From contig NZ_JAFJMJ010000001.1 of the NCBI RefSeq assembly GCF_017309385.1, positions 3,658,001 through 3,722,000 on the forward strand: a stretch of 64,000 nucleotides of DNA, given 5' to 3'. Positions 42,912-55,132 of the stretch are shown piece after piece. The DNA is from Amycolatopsis sp. 195334CR. Its GTDB lineage: Bacteria > Actinomycetota > Actinomycetes > Mycobacteriales > Pseudonocardiaceae. The translations under genes and the position numbers were made by a program. Below the pieces are notes generated by a model, which saw only the letters and a list, made by a program, of their open reading frames with translations, was not told the origin of the DNA and searched no databases. How positions within the stretch are numbered: position 1 is the first letter of the stretch; each line of letters opens with the position of its first letter.

Positions 42912-43865
42912 TCACCGAAAGCGGTCCGTAGCCGCCCTCAGCCCGGCCAGGACGCCCAGGTCGTTCACCGCATGCCCAGCCGTGTTCAGCAGGTGCAGCT
43001 CCGAACCCGGCCAAGCCTGGTGCAACTCCCAAGCCGTCGTCGGCGGGCACACCACGTCGTACCGCCCCTGCACCAGCACCCCCGGAATCCCGCTCAACTT
43101 CGCCGCGTCCCGAATCAACTGTCCATCATCGAGCCACGCGCCATGACTGAAGTAGTGCAAAGCGATCCGCGCGAAGGACAGCGCGAACCCCGGCCGGCTG
43201 TAGTTCTGCAGATAACTCGGCTGCGGCACCAGCGAGACGATCGCGCCTTCCCAAGCGCTCCAAGCGATCGCCGCGGCCTCGCGCACCCCGCGCTCCGGGT
43301 GGTAAACGAGCCGGTGGTACGCCGCCAGCGGATCATCCCGCGAAGCCTCCGCGAGCGGCGCGAGGTAAGCACCCCAAGCATCCGGGTAAAGCCGCGAAGC
43401 GCCGTCGCGGTAAATCCAGTCCAGTTCGCTTTGCCGCGCTGTGAACACCCCGCGCAACACGATCTCGCTGACCCGCCCCGGATGCGTTTCGGCATACGCG
43501 AGCGCGAGCGTCGCCCCCCACGAACCGCCGAAAACCTGCCACCGGTCGATCCCCAGGTGCGCGCGCAACAGCTCCAGATCGGCCACCAGGTGCCAGGTCG
43601 TGTTCGCCGACAGGTTCACCTCGGGCTCGGTGATGCTCGGCGTGCTGCGCCCCGAACCACGTTGGTCGAACTGCACGATCAAGTACGCCGACGGGTCGAA
43701 ATGCCTGCGGGACAACGGAGTCAGCCCGCTACCCGGCCCGCCGTGCAGCACCACCACCGGTTTGCCGTCCGGATTGCCGGAGGTTTCCCAGTGCACCAGG
43801 TGCCCGTCGCCGACCTCGAGCAGTCCGGTCCGGAACGGCTCGATCGCCGGGTACAGCTCATCCAT
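42912..43865 (-). CDS. pip: Prolyl aminopeptidase (alpha/beta hydrolase, S33)
   Basis: 317 aa from ATG 43865; two GTG codons at 43874 and 43871 in frame have a better-placed GAGG and could be the real start. Family S33 features: LHGGPGSGLTP oxyanion loop, the FDQRGSGRST motif, the nucleophile elbow GGSWG (S115), and a C-terminal GRYDVVCPP and AGHAVND with the acid and histidine. It releases N-terminal proline from peptides. A leader frame and alternative hairpins lie upstream on the same strand, so expression may be controlled by attenuation. Confidence 0.93.
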   Translation of the reverse strand: MDELYPAIEPFRTGLLEVGDGHLVHWETSGNPDGKPVVVLHGGPGSGLTPLSRRHFDPSAYLIVQFDQRGSGRSTPSITEPEVNLSANTTWHLVADLELLRAHLGIDRWQVFGGSWGATLALAYAETHPGRVSEIVLRGVFTARQSELDWIYRDGASRLYPDAWGAYLAPLAEASRDDPLAAYHRLVYHPERGVREAAAIAWSAWEGAIVSLVPQPSYLQNYSRPGFALSFARIALHYFSHGAWLDDGQLIRDAAKLSGIPGVLVQGRYDVVCPPTTAWELHQAWPGSELHLLNTAGHAVNDLGVLAGLRAATDRFR

Positions 43866-43917
43866 GCGCACCACTGTGCCTCATGCGCGGGCACAGCGGT
43901 GCGCACGGACGGAAGGT

Positions 43918-43965
43918 GGGGGCTCGCTCCCGCCGCCAGACTGAACGAGCCCCCGGTCCGGGGGG
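43918..43965 (-). promoter_or_regulatory. Two mutually exclusive hairpins between leader frame and pip
   Basis: On the minus strand, CCCCC (43964-43960) can pair with GGGGG (43954-43950) in a small hairpin with loop GGACC. The same GGGGG begins a 12-bp stem GGGGGCTCGTTC (43954-43943) with GAGCGAGCCCCC (43929-43918), one GU wobble, 13-nt loop. Only one can form at a time. There is no T-run after the long stem. The layout fits an attenuator controlled by ribosomes on the leader frame just upstream. Confidence 0.5.
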
Positions 43966-43968
43966 ATT

Positions 43969-44043
43969 TCAGGGAGCGAGGACCCGGCGAAGGGCACGGG
44001 ATGAGCCCGAGATGTCTGTGTTCGCGGCGCGCGGTACGCGCAT
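43969..44043 (-). CDS. Putative leader peptide upstream of pip
   Basis: 24 codons from ATG 44043 to TGA 43969, with an unusually strong ribosome site AGGAGGAAACG right before the ATG. The peptide begins MRVPRAANTD, carries two Arg-Arg/Arg-Ala stretches and ends in LAP-stop. The stop lies 5 nt before the first arm of the alternative hairpins. A C-terminal proline before the stop is a known cause of slow termination (as in TnaC), which makes a proline-related sensor for a prolyl aminopeptidase conceivable. It is too short to judge by codon bias. Confidence 0.5.
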   Translation of the reverse strand: MRVPRAANTDISGSSRALRRVLAP

Positions 44044-44083
44044 CGTTTCCTCCTCGTCGAGGACCCGTGGCGGCGGTGGGTAA

Positions 44084-44112
44084 ACGCTAAGCCACGGACT
44101 GAATACAGTCAA
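44084..44112 (-). promoter_or_regulatory. Promoter TTGACT-N17-TAGCGT for leader-pip transcript
   Basis: -35 TTGACT at 44112-44107, 17-bp spacer, -10 TAGCGT at 44089-44084. The start of RNA would fall near 44077, about 34 nt before the leader ATG. It is the best sigma-70-type promoter I see in the window. Confidence 0.65.
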
Positions 44113-44150
44113 GCATGTGACCTGCATTCATATACCTGAACGACGAGGGC

Positions 44151-45026
44151 TCAGTGGAAGGAGTGCTCCGGACCGGGGAACTCGCCGCGCCGCACGTCCT
44201 CGGCGAAGGCGGTGGCCGCCGACGAGAGCGCACCCGCCACATCCGCGTACCGCTTCACGAAGCGCGGCGCCTTGCCCCGCCGCAATCCCGCCATGTCCTG
44301 CCACACCAGCACCTGCGCGTCGCAGTCCGGACCCGCGCCGATGCCGATGGTCGGGATGCGCAGCGAGTGCGTGACCTGCTTGGCCGCCTCCGCCGGCACC
44401 ATCTCCATCACCACCGAGAACGCCCCGGCCTCCTGCAGCGCCAGCGCGTCGGCGACCAGTTCCTCCCCGGCCGCGCCACGCCCCTGCACGCGGTACCCGC
44501 CCAGGTTGTGCTCGCTCTGCGGGGTGAACCCGATGTGTCCCATCACCGGCACCCCGGCCGAGGTCAGCGCCTCCACGTGCGGCGCGAACTTCCGCCCGCC
44601 CTCCAGCTTCACCGCGTGCGCGCGGCCCTCCTTCATGAACCGGACCGCGGTCGCCAGCGCCTGCTCCGGGGACAGCTGGTACGAGCCGAACGGCAGGTCG
44701 GCCACCACGAGCGCGTACTTCACCGCCCTGGTCACGCCGCGCACCAGCGGCAGCAGCTCGTCCACCGTCACCGGGAGCGAGGTGTCGTAGCCGAACACGT
44801 TGTTGGCCGCGGAATCACCGACGAGCAGCACTGGGATCCCGGCTTCGTCGAACAGCTCCGCGGTGTACATGTCGTAGGCGGTGAGCATCGGCCACGCCTC
44901 GCCGCGCTCCTTCAGCTCCCGCAGGTGGTGCACGCGGACCTTCCTGCGCGGCGCGGCTTCCCTGGCCGAAGGACCGGAGCCGTACGGTGCGGCCAGTTCG
45001 CCGCCATCAGTGCCGGGGGCAGACAT
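44151..45026 (-). CDS. panB: 3-methyl-2-oxobutanoate hydroxymethyltransferase
   Basis: 291 aa from ATG 45026 (AAGGGACGG upstream). Pantothenate pathway: adds a hydroxymethyl group to 2-ketoisovalerate. Features: [31 protein letters not shown] with metal-binding [39 protein letters not shown] and [19 protein letters not shown]. The N-terminal 35 residues with [22 protein letters not shown] are typical of actinobacterial PanB. No panC or panD is near. Confidence 0.95.
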   Translation of the reverse strand: MSAPGTDGGELAAPYGSGPSAREAAPRRKVRVHHLRELKERGEAWPMLTAYDMYTAELFDEAGIPVLLVGDSAANNVFGYDTSLPVTVDELLPLVRGVTRAVKYALVVADLPFGSYQLSPEQALATAVRFMKEGRAHAVKLEGGRKFAPHVEALTSAGVPVMGHIGFTPQSEHNLGGYRVQGRGAAGEELVADALALQEAGAFSVVMEMVPAEAAKQVTHSLRIPTIGIGAGPDCDAQVLVWQDMAGLRRGKAPRFVKRYADVAGALSSAATAFAEDVRRGEFPGPEHSFH

Positions 45027-45274
45027 CGTCGTCGACCGTCCCTTCGCTCGTGGACCCGGTTCCGGGTGGATGAACCAGCCTGACACCACGCCCGGGCGCC
45101 CCCAAGCGGGCTGCGACCAGCTTCACACCGGTACCGTCGGGCCGCTACCGGCGGATCCCCCGTTCGACGGAAGGATCGAGCCCGGCGGTCAGACTCGCGG
45201 ATGATGTCGGATGACCGATGGCGCGGGTTGAGTAAGAACTCCAGATGCCGGCGAGAACGACTGGAAGCCCGACC

Positions 45275-48200
45275 GTGAGCAAGCCACCCGTGCCCAGATG
45301 GCAGGCGAGGACCGCGGGCCTCGTCGCCACCGTGGTGCAGCTCGGCGCCTTCTCCTCCCTGCTGCTCCTGCTGCTCGGTGACGACGGGCGCTGGCTGCGC
45401 CACGTCCTCGCCGGGGTGTTCTGGCTGCTCAGCATCCCCGCCGACGCGAACCTGGTGATCGCGCTGGTGCTGGTGGTGCTCGGCGCCGCGCTGCGCCGCC
45501 GCAAGCGCGCCGCGCTGTACACGCTGGTGCTGTTCCAGGTCACCGGCCTGGTGATCATGCTCGCCGGGCAGGCGCTGCTGCTGTGGGCGCCCGACCTGGT
45601 CGACCTGCGCCCGGAGGAGTACGCCCAGGTACCCGAGATCGTCGCCGCGATCGGCGGGCTGGAACTGGTCTCCGTCGCGCTCACCGCCCTGCTGCTCGCA
45701 CTGCGCCCCGCCTTCCCGGCCCGGCTGGCGCCCGGCGCCTTCGTGCGCGGCTTGCTGGTGCTGTTCGCCGGCATGGCCACGGTGACCGTCGGTGGCTGGA
45801 TCCTCGCCGAGATCTTCCCCGGCACGCTGGCGAGCAGCTGGGAGCGGTTCGTCTGGGCGGCCAACCACTCCACCGGTGAACTGCTGCGGCTGGGCCGGTT
45901 CGGCGTCGGGCACGGGCCGGACTGGCTGGACGTGCTGCTCGACCTCGGTGGCACGTTCGCCACGGTCGCCGCGCTCTTTGTCTTCTTCCGTGGTGTGCGC
46001 ACCCGGCACCTGCGCACCGACGAAGAGGAACTGCGGCTGCGGGAACTGCTCGCCGAACACGGCGAACCGGATTCGCTCGGCTATTTCGCCACGCGACGGG
46101 ACAAAAGCGTGGTTTTCGCGCCGTCCGGACGGGCAGCGGTCACCTACCGCGTGCTCGGCGGCACGAGCATCGCCAGCGCGGATCCGGTCGGCGACCCCGA
46201 GGCGTGGCCCGCCGCGGTGCGGGAATGGCTGGCCGAAGCCCGGCGGTACGGCTGGGTTCCCGGTGTGCTCGGCGCGAGCCGCCGGGGTGCCGAGGTGTAC
46301 ACCGCGGCCGGGTTGAAGGCACTGGAAATCGGCGACGAAGCCATTCTCGACGTCCGTGACTTCAGCCTGAGCGGACCCGATCGGCGAACCGTGCGGCAGG
46401 CGGTGAGCCGGATCGAGCGCGCCGGGTTCTCCAGCCGCGTCCGCCGCCATTCCGAGATTTCCCATGAGGAAATGGCGTCGCTGTTGAAAAAGGCCCAACA
46501 ATGGCGTGGCGGGGAAAGCGAACGCGGGTTCTCCATGGCGCTCGGGCGGCTCGGCGACCCGTCCGACGGCCGGTGCGTGATGGTCGAGGCCTTCGACGCC
46601 GACGGTGAACTCCGCGGCCTGCTTTCCTTTGTGCCGTGGGGACGTCGCGGGCTTTCGCTGGACCTGATGCGCCGCGACCGCGACGCGGGCAACGGGCTCA
46701 ACGAGTTCCTGCTCGCCGAACTGGTCGCCGCGTGCTCCCGCCTTGGCGCACAACGGATTTCGCTGAACTTCGCGATGTTCCGCGCGGTGTTCGCCGGCGG
46801 GGAGCGGATCGGGGCCGGGCCGGTGCTGCGGGCGTGGCGTGCGGTGCTCAGCGTGTTCTCGCGGTTCTTCCAGCTCGAATCGCTGTACCGCGCGAACGCC
46901 AAGTACGGGCCGGAATGGGAGCCGCGGTTCCTCTGCTACGCCTCGGCGCGGCGGTTGCCGAAGGTCAGTCTGGTCGCCGGTGCGCTCGAAGGGTTCGTGC
47001 CCAGCGTCGGCGCGCATCGCGCGCTGCGGCTGGAAACCGTCACCGACGACTTCGTCGGCGAGGTGCGGCGGATCGAAGAACGCGCGGCGGCCACGGTCGC
47101 GGTGAAACCGGTGCGGCGCCCGGAACAGGTCCGCGTGCGGATCGCCAAGCTCGACCGGTTGCGCGCGGCCGGGGTGGAGCCTTACCCGGTCGGGTTCGAG
47201 CGCGACTCGGTGCTCGGCGACGTGGTGACGAAGTTCGCCGGCCTGGAACCGGACCACCACACCGGCGAACGCGTGCGCGTGGCCGGGCGGGTGGTCGCGC
47301 TGCGCAACCTCGGTGGGCTGTGTTTCGCGCGCCTCAAGGACTTCAGCGGGGAACTGCAGCTGATGCTCGCCGCCGACGTGCTACCGCTGGACGACTGGCG
47401 GTCCGGAGTGGACCTCGGCGACCACGTCGGCGTGACCGGCGAGGTGGTCACGTCCCGTCGCGGCGAGCTTTCGGTGCTCGTCACCGAGTGGACCGTCACC
47501 GCGAAGTGCCTGCACCCCCTGCCTGACCGCCGCAAGGGCCTGGCCGATCCCGAGGCCAGGGTGCGCAAGCGCTACCTCGACCTGGCGGTCAACCCCGATT
47601 CGGCGGCCATGCTGCGGATGCGCGGCACGGTGGTCCGCGCCCTGCGGGAACGCCTGTACCAGCGCGACTTCCTCGAGGTCGAGACGCCGATGCTGCAGAC
47701 CGTGCACGGGGGTGCCAACGCCCGCCCGTTCGTCACCCACATCAACGCCTACGACATGCGGATGTACCTGCGGATCGCGCCGGAGCTGTACCTCAAGCGG
47801 CTGTGCGTGGCCGGGGTCGAGCGCGTCTTCGAGCTGAACCGCAACTTCCGCAACGAGGGCGTGGACGCCACGCACAACCCCGAGTTCACCATGCTGGAGG
47901 CGTACCAGGCCTACGCCGACTACAGCACCATGCGACGGCTGATGCGGGAGCTGGTGCAGTGCGCCGCCGAGGCCGCGTACGGCAGCCAGGTGGTGCGGCG
48001 GCCGGGCCTCGGTGAGGTCGACATCTCCGGGGACTGGCCGGTGATCACCGTGCACGACGCGGTGTCCGAGGCGTTCGGGGAACGGATCGACGCGGGCACC
48101 ACGGTGACCGAACTGCGGCGGTTGTGCCGCCAGGCCGGGGTCCCGCTCGACGGCGCCGACGAGCTGGGTCAGGGCGACCTCGTGCTCAAGGCACACGAGC

Positions 48201-48583
48201 ACCTGGTCGAGCCGCACACCACCAGCCCGGTCTTCTACACCGACTACCCGACCGAGGTCTCCCCGCTGACCCGGCGCCACCGGGTGGACCCGCGGCTGGC
48301 CGAGCGCTGGGACCTGATCGCCTTCGGCGCCGAGATCGGCACCGCCTACAGCGAGCTGACCGATCCGCTCGAACAGCGGCGGCGGCTCGAAGCGCAGTCG
48401 CTGCGGGCGGCCAGCGGGGACATCGAGGCGATGGAACTGGACGAGGACTTCCTGCTCGCGCTGGAACACGGCATGCCGCCGACCGGCGGGCTGGGCATGG
48501 GCGTCGACCGGCTGTTGATGCTGCTCACCGGCGCGTCGATCCGGCAGACGGTGGTCTTCCCGTTCGTCCGGGCCAGGGCCTGA
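45275..48583 (+). CDS. lysX: Bifunctional lysylphosphatidylglycerol synthase / lysyl-tRNA synthetase
   Basis: 1102 aa from GTG 45275 (GGAAG 7-11 bp upstream); ATG 45245 in frame lacks a ribosome site. N-terminal part: six or seven membrane helices (residues about 15-240), then a cytoplasmic MprF-type lysyltransferase domain (GGTSIASADPVGDPEAWP, GFSMALGRLGD, LSLDLMRRDRDAGNGLNEFLLAEL). From about residue 620 a lysyl-tRNA synthetase: anticodon-binding OB domain, then class II core with motif 1 FLEVETPML, motif 2 FRNEGVDATHNPEFTMLEAY and motif 3 GLGMGVDRLLMLL. It makes Lys-PG, lowering membrane negative charge and giving resistance to cationic peptides. Matches Rv1640c. Confidence 0.97.
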   Translation: MSKPPVPRWQARTAGLVATVVQLGAFSSLLLLLLGDDGRWLRHVLAGVFWLLSIPADANLVIALVLVVLGAALRRRKRAALYTLVLFQVTGLVIMLAGQALLLWAPDLVDLRPEEYAQVPEIVAAIGGLELVSVALTALLLALRPAFPARLAPGAFVRGLLVLFAGMATVTVGGWILAEIFPGTLASSWERFVWAANHSTGELLRLGRFGVGHGPDWLDVLLDLGGTFATVAALFVFFRGVRTRHLRTDEEELRLRELLAEHGEPDSLGYFATRRDKSVVFAPSGRAAVTYRVLGGTSIASADPVGDPEAWPAAVREWLAEARRYGWVPGVLGASRRGAEVYTAAGLKALEIGDEAILDVRDFSLSGPDRRTVRQAVSRIERAGFSSRVRRHSEISHEEMASLLKKAQQWRGGESERGFSMALGRLGDPSDGRCVMVEAFDADGELRGLLSFVPWGRRGLSLDLMRRDRDAGNGLNEFLLAELVAACSRLGAQRISLNFAMFRAVFAGGERIGAGPVLRAWRAVLSVFSRFFQLESLYRANAKYGPEWEPRFLCYASARRLPKVSLVAGALEGFVPSVGAHRALRLETVTDDFVGEVRRIEERAAATVAVKPVRRPEQVRVRIAKLDRLRAAGVEPYPVGFERDSVLGDVVTKFAGLEPDHHTGERVRVAGRVVALRNLGGLCFARLKDFSGELQLMLAADVLPLDDWRSGVDLGDHVGVTGEVVTSRRGELSVLVTEWTVTAKCLHPLPDRRKGLADPEARVRKRYLDLAVNPDSAAMLRMRGTVVRALRERLYQRDFLEVETPMLQTVHGGANARPFVTHINAYDMRMYLRIAPELYLKRLCVAGVERVFELNRNFRNEGVDATHNPEFTMLEAYQAYADYSTMRRLMRELVQCAAEAAYGSQVVRRPGLGEVDISGDWPVITVHDAVSEAFGERIDAGTTVTELRRLCRQAGVPLDGADELGQGDLVLKAHEHLVEPHTTSPVFYTDYPTEVSPLTRRHRVDPRLAERWDLIAFGAEIGTAYSELTDPLEQRRRLEAQSLRAASGDIEAMELDEDFLLALEHGMPPTGGLGMGVDRLLMLLTGASIRQTVVFPFVRARA

Positions 48584-48620
48584 CCACGCCCGCGCTGACT
48601 GGCGTGTCACTCTGTGGCGC

Positions 48621-49250
48621 GTGAGGGGATTCCGGCTGGTCCGCCTGGTGGCGATGGCGCTGCTCGCGCTGGCCGTCGCCGCCTACTCGGCGTGGGTGCT
48701 GGAACTGGTGGTGCCGACCGGGCTGTCCGTGCTGCGCTCGCCGGTCGACGAGTTCGCCGCGCGGGACCAGCCGTACGGCGAGCTGTTCCGGACCGCCGAG
48801 GTGATCGCCGGGGCCGCGTTCATCGCGGCGGTGCCCCCGCTGAACCGGCTCGCCCCGACGCACTGGGTGTCGCGGCTGTCGGTGGTCGCCGTCGGGGTGT
48901 TCGGGGTGGCGCTGATCGTGCACGCGGCGCTGCCGCTGGACTGCGCGAGCTCGGTCAACGAGCTGTGCGTGGGCACCACCCCGGCGCACCACGCGCACGT
49001 GGTGCTCACCGAGGTGCTGACCGGGATCTACCTGGTCGGCGCGGCGAGCCTGATCGTCTGGTGGCCGCCGCGGTGGCGGGCGGTGGCGATCGTGGTGTTC
49101 GTGCTGGTCGCGGGCAGCGAGGTGGGGGTGCACCTGGTCGAGCCGGTGGCCGGGCTGGCCACCCGGGTGCAGGCGCTCGCGATGGCGGCGCTGCTGCTGG
49201 TCGGCGCGGCTTATCTGAGTGATGCCGAACGGCTCCGCCGGGTGGCATGA
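48621..49250 (+). CDS. DUF998-like membrane protein downstream of lysX
   Basis: 209 aa from GTG 48621, 37 bp after lysX. Six membrane helices covering almost the whole length, with a small loop carrying two cysteines (LDCASSVNELCVG) and a TPAHHAHVVLTEVL histidine cluster. DUF998 proteins resemble a rhomboid or CAAX-like fold but have no known function. Co-transcription with lysX suggests a lipid or envelope role, perhaps flipping or modifying Lys-PG. Confidence 0.75.
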   Translation: MRGFRLVRLVAMALLALAVAAYSAWVLELVVPTGLSVLRSPVDEFAARDQPYGELFRTAEVIAGAAFIAAVPPLNRLAPTHWVSRLSVVAVGVFGVALIVHAALPLDCASSVNELCVGTTPAHHAHVVLTEVLTGIYLVGAASLIVWWPPRWRAVAIVVFVLVAGSEVGVHLVEPVAGLATRVQALAMAALLLVGAAYLSDAERLRRVA

Positions 49251-49260
49251 TGCGCTCGTG

Positions 49261-49842
49261 ATGGATGCCAACGCCGGTCCGGTGGCCGACGAACGCGAAG
49301 GCCTGCTCGCCTTCCTCGAACAACAGCGGCGCGTGCTGCGCATCGCCGCGCACGGTCTCACCGACGAGGAGGCCCGGCGGGCGCCGAGCCGCAGCGCGCT
49401 GACCGTCGGCGGGCTGGTGAAGCACGTGGCGGTCACCGAGCGGAACTGGATCGACCTGATCGAGTTCGACGATCCGCCGCAGCCCGCGATGGAGGACTAC
49501 GCTGACGCGTTCACCCTGCGCGAGGACGAGACGCTGGCCGGGGTGCTCGACCTGTCCGCCGAGGTGGCGGCGCGGACCGCGCGCGTGATCGGCGGCGTGG
49601 CCGACCTGGGGCAGCCGGTGCCGGTGCCGAAGGGTGTGCCCTGGTACCCGGACGGCCTGGAGGCGTGGTCGGTGCGGTGGGTGCTGCTGCACCTGATCGA
49701 GGAGGCCGCGCGGCACGCCGGCCACGCCGACATCGTGCGCGAACACCTCGACGGCGCCACCGCCATGCCGCTGCTGGCCGCCGCCGAGAACTGGCCCGCG
49801 AGCCCGTGGCTGCAACCCTGGACCCGCTCCCAGCCGCTGTGA
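49261..49842 (+). CDS. DinB/DUF664-family protein (mycothiol-transferase type)
   Basis: 193 aa from ATG 49261 (GTG 49258 possible). Four-helix DinB fold: LLAFLEQQRRVLRIAAHGLTDEEARRAPSRSALTVGGLVKHVAVTERNW near the N-terminus supplies the first metal histidine, and VRWVLLHLIEEAARHAGHADIVREHLDG at the C-terminus the other two. This pattern fits metal-dependent mycothiol-S-transferases of actinobacteria. The stop codon lies inside the third palindrome copy, so the palindrome is probably its terminator. Confidence 0.9.
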   Translation: MDANAGPVADEREGLLAFLEQQRRVLRIAAHGLTDEEARRAPSRSALTVGGLVKHVAVTERNWIDLIEFDDPPQPAMEDYADAFTLREDETLAGVLDLSAEVAARTARVIGGVADLGQPVPVPKGVPWYPDGLEAWSVRWVLLHLIEEAARHAGHADIVREHLDGATAMPLLAAAENWPASPWLQPWTRSQPL

Positions 49843-49888
49843 ATGTGGCTTTCACTGCCGATTCCGCAGTGAAAGCCACATTCACAGC
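49836..49888. repeat. Dispersed palindrome, copy 3
   Basis: Perfect 23-bp arms at 49836-49858 and 49866-49888 around centre CGATTCC; the arms are identical to copy 2. The TGA stop of the DinB-type gene (49840-49842) is within the left arm. The next gene, ctaD, is on the same strand, so this copy is not between convergent genes. Confidence 0.92.
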
Positions 49889-49891
49889 GCG

Positions 49892-49925
49892 TCGGTGCGT
49901 CTCGGTGCGCCTCGGTGCGCCTCGG
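49892..49925. repeat. 10-bp tandem repeat TCGGTGCGCC, about 3.4 copies
   Basis: A short direct repeat (TCGGTGCGTC, TCGGTGCGCC twice, then TCGG) right after palindrome copy 3. The following stretch to 50161 has no gene; it contains TACGAT at 50088-50093 as a weak -10 for ctaD and the strong AGGAGG before the ctaD start. Confidence 0.6.
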
Positions 49926-50161
49926 CGGGGTGAGGGAGGCCACAGTGCCGCCACCTCTCCCCGAAACGGGTGGTCGAGCGTGGTTCCCGGCGGTGTGACC
50001 AGCCGGATTCGCGCGGGTCAGCGCCGGTGCGCCCGCCCGATCCCGCGATCTTGCCAGCCGGTGCGCGCCCCCCTGGCGGGTGCGGGCTACGATCCCGGTA
50101 GCCACTCGGCCGTGGCCTGTCCGCGGCCGGGACCACCACAAGAGCAGTGCAGGAGGCAGGA

Positions 50162-53992
<3,831 letters not shown>

Positions 53993-54003
53993 AGGAGGAG
54001 CGC

Positions 54004-54408
54004 ATGGGGCTCGAGGTGGAGCGGATCGGTGAGCACGTGTTCGCCGGTCGCAACGAGCGGGGCGCCGAGGTGCGGATCGGCCGCAAGGGGCAGGAGGACG
54101 TGTTCTCGCCGGCCGAACTGCTGCAGATCGCCGCGGCGGGCTGCGCCGCGGTGACCGCCGAGGACCTGGTGGTGCGGCGGACCGGTGAGGACGCGAAGTT
54201 CCGCGTCGAGGTGACCGCCGACCGCAACGAGGCCGCGTCGGAACTGGACGCCATCCACGTCGCCTTCGACCTCGATCTGTCCTCTGTGGACGCCGAACGC
54301 CGGGCGGCGCTGGCGGTCGCGGTGGACCGCGCGATCGAGCGGCTGTGCACGGTGAGCCGCACGCTGAAGAAGGGCATCCCGGTCACGGAGTCCTTCCCAG
54401 CAGAGTGA
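54004..54408 (+). CDS. OsmC/Ohr-family peroxiredoxin-like protein
   Basis: 134 aa from ATG 54004 with GAGGAGG just upstream. Short OsmC fold with the redox cysteine in the helix AAAGCAAVTAEDL (C47) and the second in ERLCTVSRTLKKG (about C113). It should reduce organic hydroperoxides. Its 3' end overlaps the convergent TetR gene by 26 bp. Confidence 0.88.
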   Translation: MGLEVERIGEHVFAGRNERGAEVRIGRKGQEDVFSPAELLQIAAAGCAAVTAEDLVVRRTGEDAKFRVEVTADRNEAASELDAIHVAFDLDLSSVDAERRAALAVAVDRAIERLCTVSRTLKKGIPVTESFPAE

Positions 54409-54928
54409 CCAGCAGCGCGACGCGTTCCTCGCCGAGGCCGTCGCGCAGCCTGCTGTGCCGGGTGAGCAGGACGAGCCCGTGCATCGCGCTCCAGGCGACC
54501 TCGGTGAAGGTCTCCGGGTCCTGATCGCCCGCCTGCGGTGCGAACACGCGGTACAGCAGCCCGAACGCCTGCTTGAGCGACTCGGGCGCGTTCGGCCCGA
54601 ACTCCAGCTCCGTGCGGAGGGTGAACATCGCGTCGTAGAGCACCGGGTGGTCGAAGGCGAAGTCGGTGTAGGCGCGGACCAGCTCGGCGACCGAACCGGC
54701 GCCGCGCAGGGCCGCCGCCAGCTCGTCGACGCCCTGGAGCGCGACCGCGGTGACGATGGCGTCCTTGCCGGCGAAGTGGCTGTACAGCACGGGCTGGCTG
54801 TAGCCGATCAGCTGGGACAGCCGCCGGGTGGTGACCGCGTCCCAGCCCTCCTGCTCGGCCAGCTCCCGAGCGGTGCGGATGATCAGCTGGTGGCGTTCGG
54901 CGCGCTCCCGCGCCCGGCGATCGGACAT
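54383..54928 (-). CDS. TetR-family transcriptional regulator
   Basis: 181 aa from ATG 54928. The N-terminal helix-turn-helix RELAEQEGWDAVTTRRLSQLIGYSQPVLYSHFAGKDAIVTAV is a classic TetR domain; the C-terminal ligand domain is TetR_C-like. It lies divergent from a DUF4267 gene, with two GCTAGC-type palindromes between them, the likely operators. It probably represses both genes. Confidence 0.93.
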   Translation of the reverse strand: MSDRRARERAERHQLIIRTARELAEQEGWDAVTTRRLSQLIGYSQPVLYSHFAGKDAIVTAVALQGVDELAAALRGAGSVAELVRAYTDFAFDHPVLYDAMFTLRTELEFGPNAPESLKQAFGLLYRVFAPQAGDQDPETFTEVAWSAMHGLVLLTRHSRLRDGLGEERVALLVTLLGRTP

Positions 54929-54937
54929 GACCCGGAT

Positions 54938-54952
54938 GCTAGCAGCGCTAGC
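54938..54952. promoter_or_regulatory. TetR operator candidate 1: GCTAGC-AGC-GCTAGC
   Basis: Perfect 6-bp inverted repeat, 10 bp upstream of the TetR start. Shares the GCTAGC half-site with the longer palindrome 130 bp away, consistent with autorepression. Confidence 0.55.
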
Positions 54953-55084
54953 TTTCCGCTCGCGGTTCGCCGAGCCACAGCTGACCGCGCGTGGTCCTCG
55001 GGAGGCGCGCCGCCCGGCCGCCGGGCCCGGCACGCCCGCGGGCGCCCACAGTCGCAGCATGCTGCCATCGGGGCGGAACTCGTG

Positions 55085-55115
55085 CTAGCGTTGCTAGAAA
55101 ATCTAGCAACGCTAG
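55085..55115. promoter_or_regulatory. TetR operator candidate 2: 31-bp palindrome upstream of DUF4267 gene
   Basis: Perfect 14-bp arms CTAGCGTTGCTAGA (55085-55098) and TCTAGCAACGCTAG (55102-55115) around AAA, 17 bp upstream of the DUF4267 start. Right size and place for a TetR dimer pair blocking transcription. Confidence 0.7.
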
Positions 55116-55132
55116 TTCCTGGGAGGGCTCTG

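Noticed and set aside
12001..49888. Idea that the three palindromes are ends of an insertion sequence
   Set aside because: No transposase lies between or beside them, each is a complete palindrome of about 53 bp, and no target duplication is seen.
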